Positions 7,278 to 13,156 of a stretch of DNA of 13,156 nucleotides are shown one piece after another. This stretch comes from Akkermansiaceae bacterium (GTDB lineage Bacteria; Verrucomicrobiota; Verrucomicrobiia; Verrucomicrobiales; Akkermansiaceae), in NCBI GenBank assembly GCA_025457805.1, contig JALOTR010000011.1, positions 1 to 13,156 on the forward strand, in the 5' to 3' direction. Position 1 is the first letter of the stretch. Each line of letters begins with the position of its first letter. The position numbers and the translations under genes were made by a program. Under the pieces are notes generated by a model. It saw nothing but the letters and a program-made list of their open reading frames with translations. It ran no database searches and was not told where the DNA came from.

Positions 7278-8111
7278 ATGGCGAACATTGGCGAGCGTGC
7301 GACTTTGACAATCCTCCGCGAGAAACCCTTCGGGCTTTATCTCGATGGGGGCGATCTTGGCGAGGTGCTTTTGCCTCACCGGGAAGTGCCGGCGGACAAT
7401 GTGATCGGCGGGACGCTGGAGGTGTTTGTTTACACGGATTCCGAGGATCGGCCGGTGGCCACCTTGCTCACGCCCAAGGTGATGCCGGGTCATTTTGCCA
7501 AGCTCCAGTGCACCGCTGTGACCGGCGTGGGAGCCTTTCTGGATTGGGGCCTGCCGAAGGAATTGCTTGTGCCCTTCCGCGAACAGAAGGTGCCGATGGA
7601 AGTGGGGAAGTCCTATCTCGTGCATGTTCACGTCGATGATGTCTCCGGCCGCATCGTGGCCTCGGCGCGGGTGGATCGGTATCTGGATCGCGAGCCGCAT
7701 TTTTACACACAGGGCGATCCCGTGGACCTGATCATCTTCCGGAAAAGCGATCTCGGCTACAAAGCGATCGTCAATCACAAGCACAGCGGGCTGCTTTTCA
7801 AGGAGGCGGTATTCCAGCCGCTTCAGCATGCGGAGCAAGTGCACGGTTACATCGCATGCGTCAGGTCGGATGGGAAAATCGATCTCACGCTGCACGCACC
7901 GGGTCGTGCGCGGGTGGATGATTTGGAAACCCGCGTGTTGGCGGAACTCCAGGCACGCGGCGGATTCTGGGCGCTGGGCGATCACAGCTCGGCGGCAGAG
8001 ATTCATGAAGAACTCGGCGTGAGCAAGCGCACTTACAAACAAACGCTCGGCGCGCTCTTGAAGAAGGGCCTCATCGGCATCGAGAAGGACCGCGGCATCC
8101 GCAAGATCTAA
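7278..8111 (+). CDS. cvfB: CvfB-like S1 RNA-binding / winged-helix protein
   Basis: 277 residues from ATG 7278 (MANIGERATL); CvfB of Staphylococcus and YitL of Bacillus are about 300. CvfB binds RNA through S1 domains and affects virulence-gene expression in S. aureus; its role elsewhere is poorly known. Visible: a first S1-like barrel (about 5-63, FGLYLDGGDLGEVLLP); a second, typical S1 (71-132, VTGVGAFLDWGLPKELLVP at 81-99, IVASAR at 126-131); a third (about 147-206, NHKHSGLLF, then SDGKIDLTL); and a C-terminal winged helix (212-277, SSAAEIHEELGVSKRTYKQ and LGALLKKGLI). In-frame starts also exist at 7209 and 7260, but family similarity begins at ANIGERATL, and a G-run (7262-7266) precedes 7278. 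It converges on the rhomboid gene with 9 bases between stops. Confidence 0.85.
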   Translation: MANIGERATLTILREKPFGLYLDGGDLGEVLLPHREVPADNVIGGTLEVFVYTDSEDRPVATLLTPKVMPGHFAKLQCTAVTGVGAFLDWGLPKELLVPFREQKVPMEVGKSYLVHVHVDDVSGRIVASARVDRYLDREPHFYTQGDPVDLIIFRKSDLGYKAIVNHKHSGLLFKEAVFQPLQHAEQVHGYIACVRSDGKIDLTLHAPGRARVDDLETRVLAELQARGGFWALGDHSSAAEIHEELGVSKRTYKQTLGALLKKGLIGIEKDRGIRKI

Positions 8112-8120
8112 CAACTTTGT

Positions 8121-8891
8121 TCAAAGCAATCCCCGGCGGCTCTTCGGGATGGAACGGTGGATCTGGTTGAAAGCGTAGTCCGGTTCCTCGCGGAGGAAAA
8201 GCCGCGCCACGATTCCCGCCACCACACCTGCGACGAAGCCACCGATGTGTGCGGCATAGGCCACGCCGCCGGTGCTGCCTTTCTGGCCGAGCGTGCCATA
8301 ACCTTGGAAAAACTGCATCGCGATCCACAGGCCGAGCACCAGCACGGCGGGAATGGCGATGACGCGGAAAAAGAAAATCGCCGTCACCTGATTGCGTGGA
8401 AACAAGACCATATAGGCACCAAGTATGCCGGAAATCGCTCCCGATGCGCCGAGGTTGGGAATCACGCTTTCCGGGTCCATCGCGATCTGAGCGAAGCTGC
8501 CCACGAGCCCGCTGATGAGATAAAAGGCGAGGAATTTCACATGGCCGAAGCGGTGTTCCACGTTATCGCCGAAGATCCAAAGATATAACATATTTCCACC
8601 CAGATGTGCCCAGCCGCCGTGCATGAACATCGCGGAAATCAGCGTCAGATAGATCGGCGTGGGCCCCGGAGCTTGAGGGATTTCCACGACGCCGGAGGGC
8701 GTCCGCATGAGGACGGTTTCCACCAGATCTTTCCCATGCGCAATCTCGAAGGGAATCACGCTGGCCGCATAGGTGAACGCGGGATGGGCAAGCTGATAGA
8801 GAAACAAGAGGGCGTTGGCCACAAGCAGCGAGTGGGTCACCCAGGCCGGGCGGATCAGGTGGCGGTCGTCATCGCTGATGGGAAAAAGCAT
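8121..8891 (-). CDS. Rhomboid-family intramembrane serine protease
   Basis: 256 residues from the ATG at 8889-8891. Rhomboids cut transmembrane substrates within the membrane using a Ser-His pair. Visible: a first helix around 20-34; MHGGWAHLGGNMLYLWIFGDNVEH (90-113, read as MHGGWAHLGGNML then YLWIFGDNVEH) with the conserved His91 and Asn100 of the oxyanion region; GASGAISGILGAY (148-160) with nucleophile Ser150; and AYAAHIGGFVAG (211-222) with catalytic His215. A roughly 45-residue loop between the first and second helices matches the W-x-x-x-rich long-loop form common in this branch. All key residues are present, so it is probably active; substrates are unknown. The frame stays open to 9062, but the extra 57 residues have no family match and overlap the divergent gene at 9033. 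It shares a 141-base upstream region with that gene. Confidence 0.93.
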   Translation of the reverse strand: MLFPISDDDRHLIRPAWVTHSLLVANALLFLYQLAHPAFTYAASVIPFEIAHGKDLVETVLMRTPSGVVEIPQAPGPTPIYLTLISAMFMHGGWAHLGGNMLYLWIFGDNVEHRFGHVKFLAFYLISGLVGSFAQIAMDPESVIPNLGASGAISGILGAYMVLFPRNQVTAIFFFRVIAIPAVLVLGLWIAMQFFQGYGTLGQKGSTGGVAYAAHIGGFVAGVVAGIVARLFLREEPDYAFNQIHRSIPKSRRGLL

Positions 8892-9032
8892 GGCGGAGCA
8901 TGGAATATTTCGCGCCGCTTTCCAAGGAATCGATGCGGGTAAAATCGCCAAGGGTCCGGTGCGTGCTTGAAAATTTCCTAACAAAAGACACAAACGCCGC
9001 CGCCACGGCGTATGGCGATTTGATCCATTGTT

Positions 9033-10301
9033 ATGAAACCCGGAAAATCCCTCCTCACCCACACTGCCGTCTTCGTGCTCGGCGCGGCGCTCATCTGGGT
9101 CATGCGACCTGCCGGCCCGGCACCGTCGGGCGGCGAGGAGTCCGTGGAATCCACCCTTCGCAACTCATCACGGAACAACGTTTCCGGTTCTGTTGGAGAA
9201 GAGTCCCGCACCAGCTCCACGCGTTCCCGCCGGAATGTTGCCGGTGTGAAAGCGGATGGACAACTCGTCCCCGGGGATTTTCCGGAAGGGCGTCTTTCCA
9301 GAATCATCCGCACGGGCGATCCTCTCGAACGGCAGGCGGCATTGATTGAAATGGTTTCTGAAATGAGCCCGGATCAATTTGCCTCGATGGCCGATCAATT
9401 CCGGAGCATGGAGCATTTCGGCAACTCCCGCGGTGAGTTCGAGATCATCCTCCGCGGTTGGGCCAAAGCCGATCCGCTGGGCGCCTTGGAGTATGCGGCG
9501 AAGCATCCGGACAGCCGGGAAACCAGCGCCACCATCATTTCCGCGTGGGCAGGAAATGATCCCGCTGCGGCGGAGCAGTGGGCGCGCGAAAATTTCAAAG
9601 GCGAGGGCGCAAACCCATTCCTCGCCGCCGTGATCCGCGGAGTCGCCGTGACCGACCTTGCACAAGCTTCCCGATTGGTGGAAACCATGCCCTCCAGCCG
9701 CGAACGGGGCGAGGCCATCGATGCGATCACCCGGGCACTCTTCGTCGATGGCGTGGCCGCCGCGCTTGAGTATCCGGCCACGATCCTCGATCCGGAACTT
9801 CGTGCTGGTTTCATCGACAACATTGCTCGCCGCCTCGCCTCCAAGGATCCCATCAAGGCCGCCGACTGGCTTGCGTCCAACCCGGATGCGGATGTGCAAA
9901 ACCGCACTGCCCGTGCCGTCGGAGAGGCGCTCGCCCGGCAGGATCCCGCGCAGGCCGCCACATGGCTAAGGAAACTTTCGCCCGCTGCCCAAGCGGAAGC
10001 CGCACGCGGCATCATTCCGCGCATGTCATCCGGCGATATCGCCGGCACCGCGGAATGGGTCACCTCGCTCAATGGCATTCCCAACTACGATCGCGTGGTG
10101 GAGGAGTTTGTTTGGAGTTGCGATCAACGCGCGCCTGAACAATCCGCCGCATGGATCCAAGGCGTGGCCAATGAAGAACAACGCACGCGCCTCTATCATC
10201 GCATGCTCGGCGAATGGTCGCGTCGCGATGCCGCCGCAGTGAAAAACTGGATCGCCAACAATCAGGTCCCGGAAAGTGTGATCCGGCGCTTTGGAAGATG
10301 A
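9033..10301 (+). CDS. Membrane-anchored protein with nine ~32-residue D-P/W alpha repeats
   Basis: 422 residues; I do not recognise a named family. An uncleaved-looking membrane helix (10-24) is followed by a low-complexity Ser/Arg/Gly linker (30-75), so the rest is probably periplasmic or outside. From 146 on, a degenerate repeat of the form x-D-P-x-x-A-x-x-W recurs: ADPLGALEY (146), NDPAAAEQW (175), TDLAQASRL (207), VDGVAAALEY (238), KDPIKAADW (271), QDPAQAATW (303), GDIAGTAEW (334), RAPEQSAAW (366), RDAAAVKNW (398). Spacing is 29-33 residues, and the aromatic or Leu is nearly always at position +8. This implies a helical-hairpin solenoid, probably for protein binding. Similar repeats are, as far as I recall, common in uncharacterised verrucomicrobial proteins. 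No enzyme motif is seen. It is divergent from the rhomboid gene; a substrate or partner link is speculation. Confidence 0.8.
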   Translation: MKPGKSLLTHTAVFVLGAALIWVMRPAGPAPSGGEESVESTLRNSSRNNVSGSVGEESRTSSTRSRRNVAGVKADGQLVPGDFPEGRLSRIIRTGDPLERQAALIEMVSEMSPDQFASMADQFRSMEHFGNSRGEFEIILRGWAKADPLGALEYAAKHPDSRETSATIISAWAGNDPAAAEQWARENFKGEGANPFLAAVIRGVAVTDLAQASRLVETMPSSRERGEAIDAITRALFVDGVAAALEYPATILDPELRAGFIDNIARRLASKDPIKAADWLASNPDADVQNRTARAVGEALARQDPAQAATWLRKLSPAAQAEAARGIIPRMSSGDIAGTAEWVTSLNGIPNYDRVVEEFVWSCDQRAPEQSAAWIQGVANEEQRTRLYHRMLGEWSRRDAAAVKNWIANNQVPESVIRRFGR

Positions 10302-10329
10302 GTGAAGCAGCGTTCTTCTGCTGATCACT
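10301..10329. terminator. Bidirectional hairpin between convergent genes
   Basis: AGTGAAGCAG (10301-10310) pairs with CTGCT (10318-10322) and TCACT (10325-10329) with a 2-base bulge and a 7-base loop. It fills the 30-base gap between the stop of the repeat protein (10299-10301) and that of the cupin gene (10332-10334). There is no long T-run on either strand, so I rate it as a possible bidirectional terminator only. Confidence 0.45.
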
Positions 10330-10331
10330 TC

Positions 10332-10748
10332 TCACTCGGCTCTTCTCAGCGAAACCCACGGCTCTTCGCCACTCACATCCACCAGAAACGGACCTTCGCA
10401 GGATCCGGGCGAAAGGATGGCGAGGATGACCGCGTCGTGGTTCGTCACATTGAACGTCGCATGCACCACGCCTGCCGCCATGTGAGCCACTTCGCCCACC
10501 TTGAGCACTTGTTTCTCCGTGCCCACCCACTGCTCCACCTCACCCTCCAACACATAGATGGCTTCTTCGAGTTCCGGGTGATGGTGAAACCCATGCCCTT
10601 CCCCGGGTGGCAGCACGGCCCGGCAGATTTGGAGATCCTTTGCATTCGTGATTTCCGGTCGGCACATCCAGAAATTCGTCCGGCCCTTGAAGTCTTCCTT
10701 CATGGCCTCCGCTTCGGTGATGAATGAGGGTTTTTGCATCCAATCCAC
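10332..10748 (-). CDS. Small cupin-domain protein
   Basis: 138 residues, a single conserved beta-barrel of the cupin type. Motif 1 is GFHHHPELEEAIYVLEG (53-69) with metal-ligand candidates His55, His57 and Glu61/Glu62; motif 2 is GEVAHMAAGVVHATFN (85-100) with His96, where the usual Pro before the Gly is Ala. The ligands suggest a bound divalent metal. Single-domain cupins range from isomerases and dioxygenases to sugar- or ligand-binding proteins, and the sequence does not tell which. No signal peptide is seen, so it is probably cytoplasmic. The GTG start at 10748 is favoured by GGTGAGGG (complement of 10753-10760) five bases upstream; the ATG at 10739 is the alternative and would remove three residues. 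It is divergent from the sulfatase gene. Confidence 0.85.
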   Translation of the reverse strand: MDWMQKPSFITEAEAMKEDFKGRTNFWMCRPEITNAKDLQICRAVLPPGEGHGFHHHPELEEAIYVLEGEVEQWVGTEKQVLKVGEVAHMAAGVVHATFNVTNHDAVILAILSPGSCEGPFLVDVSGEEPWVSLRRAE

Positions 10749-10784
10749 TACGCCCTCACCCGGTGGGACCTGTCAACCCCGGGA

Positions 10785-10838
10785 GCGCTGAGCCCCAGCT
10801 CGGCGCGAGTCAACCCAAGCACCGGGACTGAAGTCCCG
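10785..10838. repeat. Two REP-like palindromes between cupin and sulfatase genes
   Basis: The first, 10785-10806, pairs GCGC-T-GAGC with GCTC-G-GCGC around a 4-base loop (one T/G wobble). The second, 10823-10838, is CGGGACT-GA-AGTCCCG, a perfect 7-bp inverted repeat. Both lie in the 175-base divergent intergenic region, 85-140 bases before the sulfatase start. They look like dispersed palindromic repeats rather than operators, but only one copy of each is present in the window. Confidence 0.55.
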
Positions 10839-10923
10839 CACTACGTTCCAAAGCTTTAACGCAATCTTTACAATTTTCCCCTGTCCCCTAACGCGATGCT
10901 CACATTGGGATGGTTTCATCGTC

Positions 10924-12462
10924 ATGATGCTCCATCGCTTCCAAAGGTTTTTCCTTCCTGTTATCCTGCTCGCCAGCTTGGCAGTCGCAGCACATGCAGG
11001 AAACAACGTGCTGCTCATCATCGCGGATGATTTTGGCACAGACAGCCAATCCCTCTACAACACCACGCCCGGGGCCACTGCGCCCACGCCGAATATCAAC
11101 TCGCTTGCTGCCAGTGGCGTGAGGTTCACGCAGGGTTATGCCTATCCGGTTTGCTCGCCCACGCGTGCAAGCATCCTGACCGGGCGATACGGATTCCGCA
11201 CGGGAATGGGGGATGTGGTGACTGCCGCAAGCGCGCTGACGGCGGCGGAGTTGACGCTGCCGGAAGTGGTCGGACAAAACAGCGGGCTCGGCATCCAGGC
11301 GGGCATGTTTGGGAAATGGCATCTCAGCGATGGCACTCCGGCGGCTGTTAGAACTTTGCCCAACAGCATCGGCGGATGGCCCCACTATGCAGGATCCACC
11401 TCCGGGGCTCTGATGAGTTATTCAAGCTGGCTCAAAACCACCAATGGCAGCAATGCCACCGTCACCACCTATCCCACCACCGATGTGGTGAACGATGCCG
11501 TGGCATGGATCAACGCCCGCAATGGGGCTGGCCAGAAATGGATCGCGTGGCTTGCTTTCAATGCGCCGCATGCTCCGTTTCATGTGCCGCCGACGAATCT
11601 TCACAGTTATGGCACCAATCCCGCCACCAACCTTCTCAAGTATCGCGCCGCCGTGGAGGCGATGGATACGGAAATCGGCAGGTTGTTGCAATCGGTGAAT
11701 CCAGCCACCACCGATATCATTTTCATCGGCGACAACGGAACACCGGGACAGGTGATCCAGGCTCCTTACAACAGCACCCGCGCCAAGGACACATTGTATG
11801 AAGGCGGGACGCGGGTGCCATTCATCATCAAGGGACCCAGTGTCAGCAGTGGGGGGCGGACGGATGCGACCTTGGTGCATGTGGTCGATCTCTTCAGTAC
11901 GATTCTCGAAATGGCGGGAGTTCCGCTGCCGACATCCGTCGCGCTGGATTCGCGAAGTTTGATGCCCATTCTCGGCCAACAGAATCCGGCAGAGCGCGGC
12001 CGGCTTTATGTCGAGAAATTCGATACCACGGATCCCACCAGCGGCGGGCGCGGGTTGCGGGATGATCGTTACAAGCTCATCCGTTTGAACAATGGCAGCG
12101 ATGAGTTTTATGACCTCACAGGTGATCCGGCGGAAGCCAGCAATCTTCTTGCAGGAGGACTCAACAACCTGAGTCCGGTGCAGTTGAGTTATTATTATCG
12201 ACTTCGTTTCAACCTCGGTGCCTATCAAATCGCCGACCCCGCGCCACCGCTTTCACACCAGTATTCGGCATCGGGATTTTCCATCACCGTCCCCAGTTCA
12301 GGCAGCGGCACGCAGAGTCTCTGGCAGAGCAGCGATCTTGATTTCTGGTCGCCAGTGGCTGGTGCGACGAGCAGTGGGAATGGGTTGCAGACGACTTTCA
12401 CGGTTCCTGTTTCTGCGGCAGGGAGAAGGTTTTTCAGCGTGCTCACAGAAGGAGCGGAATGA
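10924..12462 (+). CDS. Secreted type I sulfatase with an extra C-terminal module
   Basis: 512 residues. A signal peptide (about 1-25, cut near AHA) sends it out of the cytoplasm. Type I sulfatases remove sulfate esters using a formylglycine made from Cys in CxPxR; here it is CSPTR (77-81), so Cys77 is the modified residue. Other active-site elements: IIADDFG (32-38) with Asp35/Asp36 for calcium; FGKWHL (129-134) with Lys131 and His133; NAPHAPFH (213-220) with His216; IGDNG (268-272) with Asp270/Asn271; and Lys288 in RAKDTLYEGGTRVPF. All appear intact. Residues about 448-507 form an additional module (LWQSSDLDFWSPV...RRFFSVL) resembling the end of the 992-residue protein. The substrate is probably a sulfated polysaccharide, as is usual for this phylum (inference). 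The maturing enzyme (FGE or anSME) is not in the window. ATG at 10924 and 10927 are equally possible starts. Confidence 0.92.
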   Translation: MMLHRFQRFFLPVILLASLAVAAHAGNNVLLIIADDFGTDSQSLYNTTPGATAPTPNINSLAASGVRFTQGYAYPVCSPTRASILTGRYGFRTGMGDVVTAASALTAAELTLPEVVGQNSGLGIQAGMFGKWHLSDGTPAAVRTLPNSIGGWPHYAGSTSGALMSYSSWLKTTNGSNATVTTYPTTDVVNDAVAWINARNGAGQKWIAWLAFNAPHAPFHVPPTNLHSYGTNPATNLLKYRAAVEAMDTEIGRLLQSVNPATTDIIFIGDNGTPGQVIQAPYNSTRAKDTLYEGGTRVPFIIKGPSVSSGGRTDATLVHVVDLFSTILEMAGVPLPTSVALDSRSLMPILGQQNPAERGRLYVEKFDTTDPTSGGRGLRDDRYKLIRLNNGSDEFYDLTGDPAEASNLLAGGLNNLSPVQLSYYYRLRFNLGAYQIADPAPPLSHQYSASGFSITVPSSGSGTQSLWQSSDLDFWSPVAGATSSGNGLQTTFTVPVSAAGRRFFSVLTEGAE

Positions 12463-12466
12463 GAAA

Positions 12467-12601
12467 TTGGAGCGCGGAATTCATTCCGCAGCGAAGCATG
12501 GCTCCGGGGCGGCGGAATAAATTGCCTTAGGGCCAGCCAGTCAGGGCTTCGCCTGGATTTGGACTGCCTGCTGAGGCAGGCTGTGGATTCCGCGCTCCAA
12601 T
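12467..12601. mobile_element. 135-bp palindromic MITE/REP-like element, complete copy
   Basis: Perfect 15-bp inverted ends (ATTGGAGCGCGGAAT at 12467-12481; its complement at 12587-12601) bound a non-coding element starting four bases after the sulfatase stop. Inside, GCGGAAT or its complement occurs four times (12475-12481, 12484-12490, 12513-12519, 12587-12593), giving alternative stems. The left arm folds as GCGGAAT-TC-ATTCCGC enclosed by GGAGC/GCTCC, and GCCTGC-TGAG-GCAGGC (12566-12581) is another hairpin. No clear target-site duplication flanks it and no transposase is encoded. A second copy begins at 13110. It may also serve as the sulfatase gene's 3' end or terminator. Confidence 0.8.
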
Positions 12602-12693
12602 CTTTGGAAAAATCCGCGATATTTCGGATGGGTTGTTTTTAAAAAGCCGGATAGTCTAACGGCGACTTGCCAGCAGGATCCATAAAGCATCGC

Positions 12694-13107
12694 ATGCCCT
12701 ACCCGCTCCCGTTTCTGCGGCCCTTGGTCGTGGCAGGCTTGATCGTTTTCGCATTCACATTGGTTCTCAGATTCTTTTCATCCAGAACGATCCTGGAGAG
12801 CCATACGGCTTTTGCGTTGAGTCAAATGGTGGAACACATTCATCAGACAGATCGGGCGAAGTTCCCAAGGACGAACGAGCAACTGATTGAACTTTTGAAA
12901 TTGGCGACAATCGACTGGAACAGTTGTCGAATAGAAGGCGATGACGTTTTGGACGGATGGGGCCGGCCACTGACGCTCACTTTCGATTCCGACAAACAGC
13001 GTTGGACATTCCGGTCATCTGGAAAAGATGGTCTGGCGGGTACGGATGATGATATCGAGCAGGTGACCTATGGATTCGTGGGTGTGGATCCGAAAGAAAA
13101 GCCGTGA
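12694..13107 (+). CDS. Short GspG-like (type II secretion pseudopilin-domain) membrane protein
   Basis: 137 residues from ATG 12694. An N-terminal membrane helix (about 8-27) is followed by an amphipathic helix (35-70) and a small C-terminal domain containing DGWGRPLTLTF (87-97) and SSGKDGLAGTDDDI (108-121). That D-x-W-G-x-P then S-x-G-x-D-G-x-x-G-T-x-D-D-I order is the calcium-loop region of GspG, the major pseudopilin of type II secretion. Unlike a true pseudopilin it lacks the G|FTLxE prepilin-peptidase site, so it may stay as a plain membrane protein. No other secretion gene is next to it. It sits between two copies of the 135-bp element. A TTG start at 12667 is possible but would add nine residues without hydrophobic character. 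Function is unresolved. Confidence 0.75.
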   Translation: MPYPLPFLRPLVVAGLIVFAFTLVLRFFSSRTILESHTAFALSQMVEHIHQTDRAKFPRTNEQLIELLKLATIDWNSCRIEGDDVLDGWGRPLTLTFDSDKQRWTFRSSGKDGLAGTDDDIEQVTYGFVGVDPKEKP

Positions 13108-13109
13108 AC

Positions 13110-13156
13110 TGGAGCGCGGAATTTATTCCGCAGCGAAGCATAGCTCCGGGGCGGCG
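13110..13156. mobile_element. Second copy of the palindromic element, cut by window edge
   Basis: The 47 bases to the end of the window match 12469-12515 at 45 positions, in the same orientation. The two differences (T for C in the 2-base loop, equivalent to 12483; A for G in the unpaired bulge, equivalent to 12501) leave the GCGGAAT/ATTCCGC and GGAGC/GCTCC stems intact. It begins two bases after the stop of the GspG-like gene. Confidence 0.85.

Noticed and set aside
8115..8126. CTTTG-TT-CAAAG inverted repeat between the cvfB and rhomboid stops
   Set aside because: Only 5 bp with a 2-base loop and no T-run; too weak to call a terminator.
8892..9062. N-terminal extension of the rhomboid protease
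   Set aside because: Overlaps the start of the divergent gene at 9033 and has no rhomboid similarity.
11422..12228. 268-residue minus-strand open frame inside the sulfatase
   Set aside because: Antisense to conserved sulfatase active-site blocks; no recognisable product.
1..13156. CRISPR array, tRNA or rRNA genes, transposase or phage genes
   Set aside because: Looked for and not seen: no regularly spaced repeat-spacer pattern, no cloverleaf-like sequence with a conserved T-loop, and no recombinase or phage protein among the supported frames.

Overview
The window looks like chromosomal DNA from a G+C-rich member of the Verrucomicrobia (family Verrucomicrobiaceae or close to it, Luteolibacter-like). 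This is an inference from gene content: a PEP-CTERM protein with a VPEP/hydrophobic/RRRR tail, a secreted sulfatase, a very large secreted protein built of Fn3, YDG and Ig-like modules, a GspG-like pseudopilin protein, a W-x-x-x-D-P alpha-repeat protein, and many starts without a Shine-Dalgarno site. No species can be named from sequence alone.

Layout, left to right. 1-2664 (+) is a tight, operon-like set: the 3' end of pabB, maf (nucleotide pyrophosphatase), a diacylglycerol-kinase-family lipid kinase and sanA (DUF218). The last three overlap each other. 2931-5909 (+) is a 992-residue secreted multidomain protein behind a C-rich, G-poor leader, ended by a strong intrinsic terminator. 5910-6389 is a 480-base non-coding stretch with a cluster of direct and inverted copies of a short GGTAGGGA-type repeat. 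6390-7079 (+) is a PEP-CTERM protein whose body is A+T-rich and whose sorting tail is G+C-rich, followed by two hairpins. 7278-8111 (+) is a CvfB-like S1/winged-helix protein, converging on a rhomboid protease (8121-8891, -). 9033-10301 (+) is a membrane-anchored protein with nine ~32-residue repeats, converging on a small cupin (10332-10748, -). 10924-12462 (+) is a secreted sulfatase. 12694-13107 (+) is a short GspG-like membrane protein.

The least ordinary part is the right end. A 135-bp palindromic element (12467-12601, perfect 15-bp inverted ends) begins four bases after the sulfatase stop. A second copy of its left arm (45 of 47 bases identical) begins two bases after the stop of the GspG-like gene and runs off the window. 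Both substitutions leave the predicted stems intact.

Working together: the first block joins folate precursor synthesis with envelope housekeeping. Most of the rest faces the cell envelope or the outside: secreted adhesin-like protein, PEP-CTERM protein, rhomboid protease, anchored repeat protein, sulfatase and pseudopilin-like protein. Two homologous-looking modules are shared between neighbouring secreted proteins: an N-terminal jelly-roll-like domain (the 992-residue protein and the PEP-CTERM protein) and a C-terminal S-x-x-L-x-x-W...FYR/FFS module (the 992-residue protein and the sulfatase). I found no RNA genes, CRISPR array, transposase gene or phage genes.
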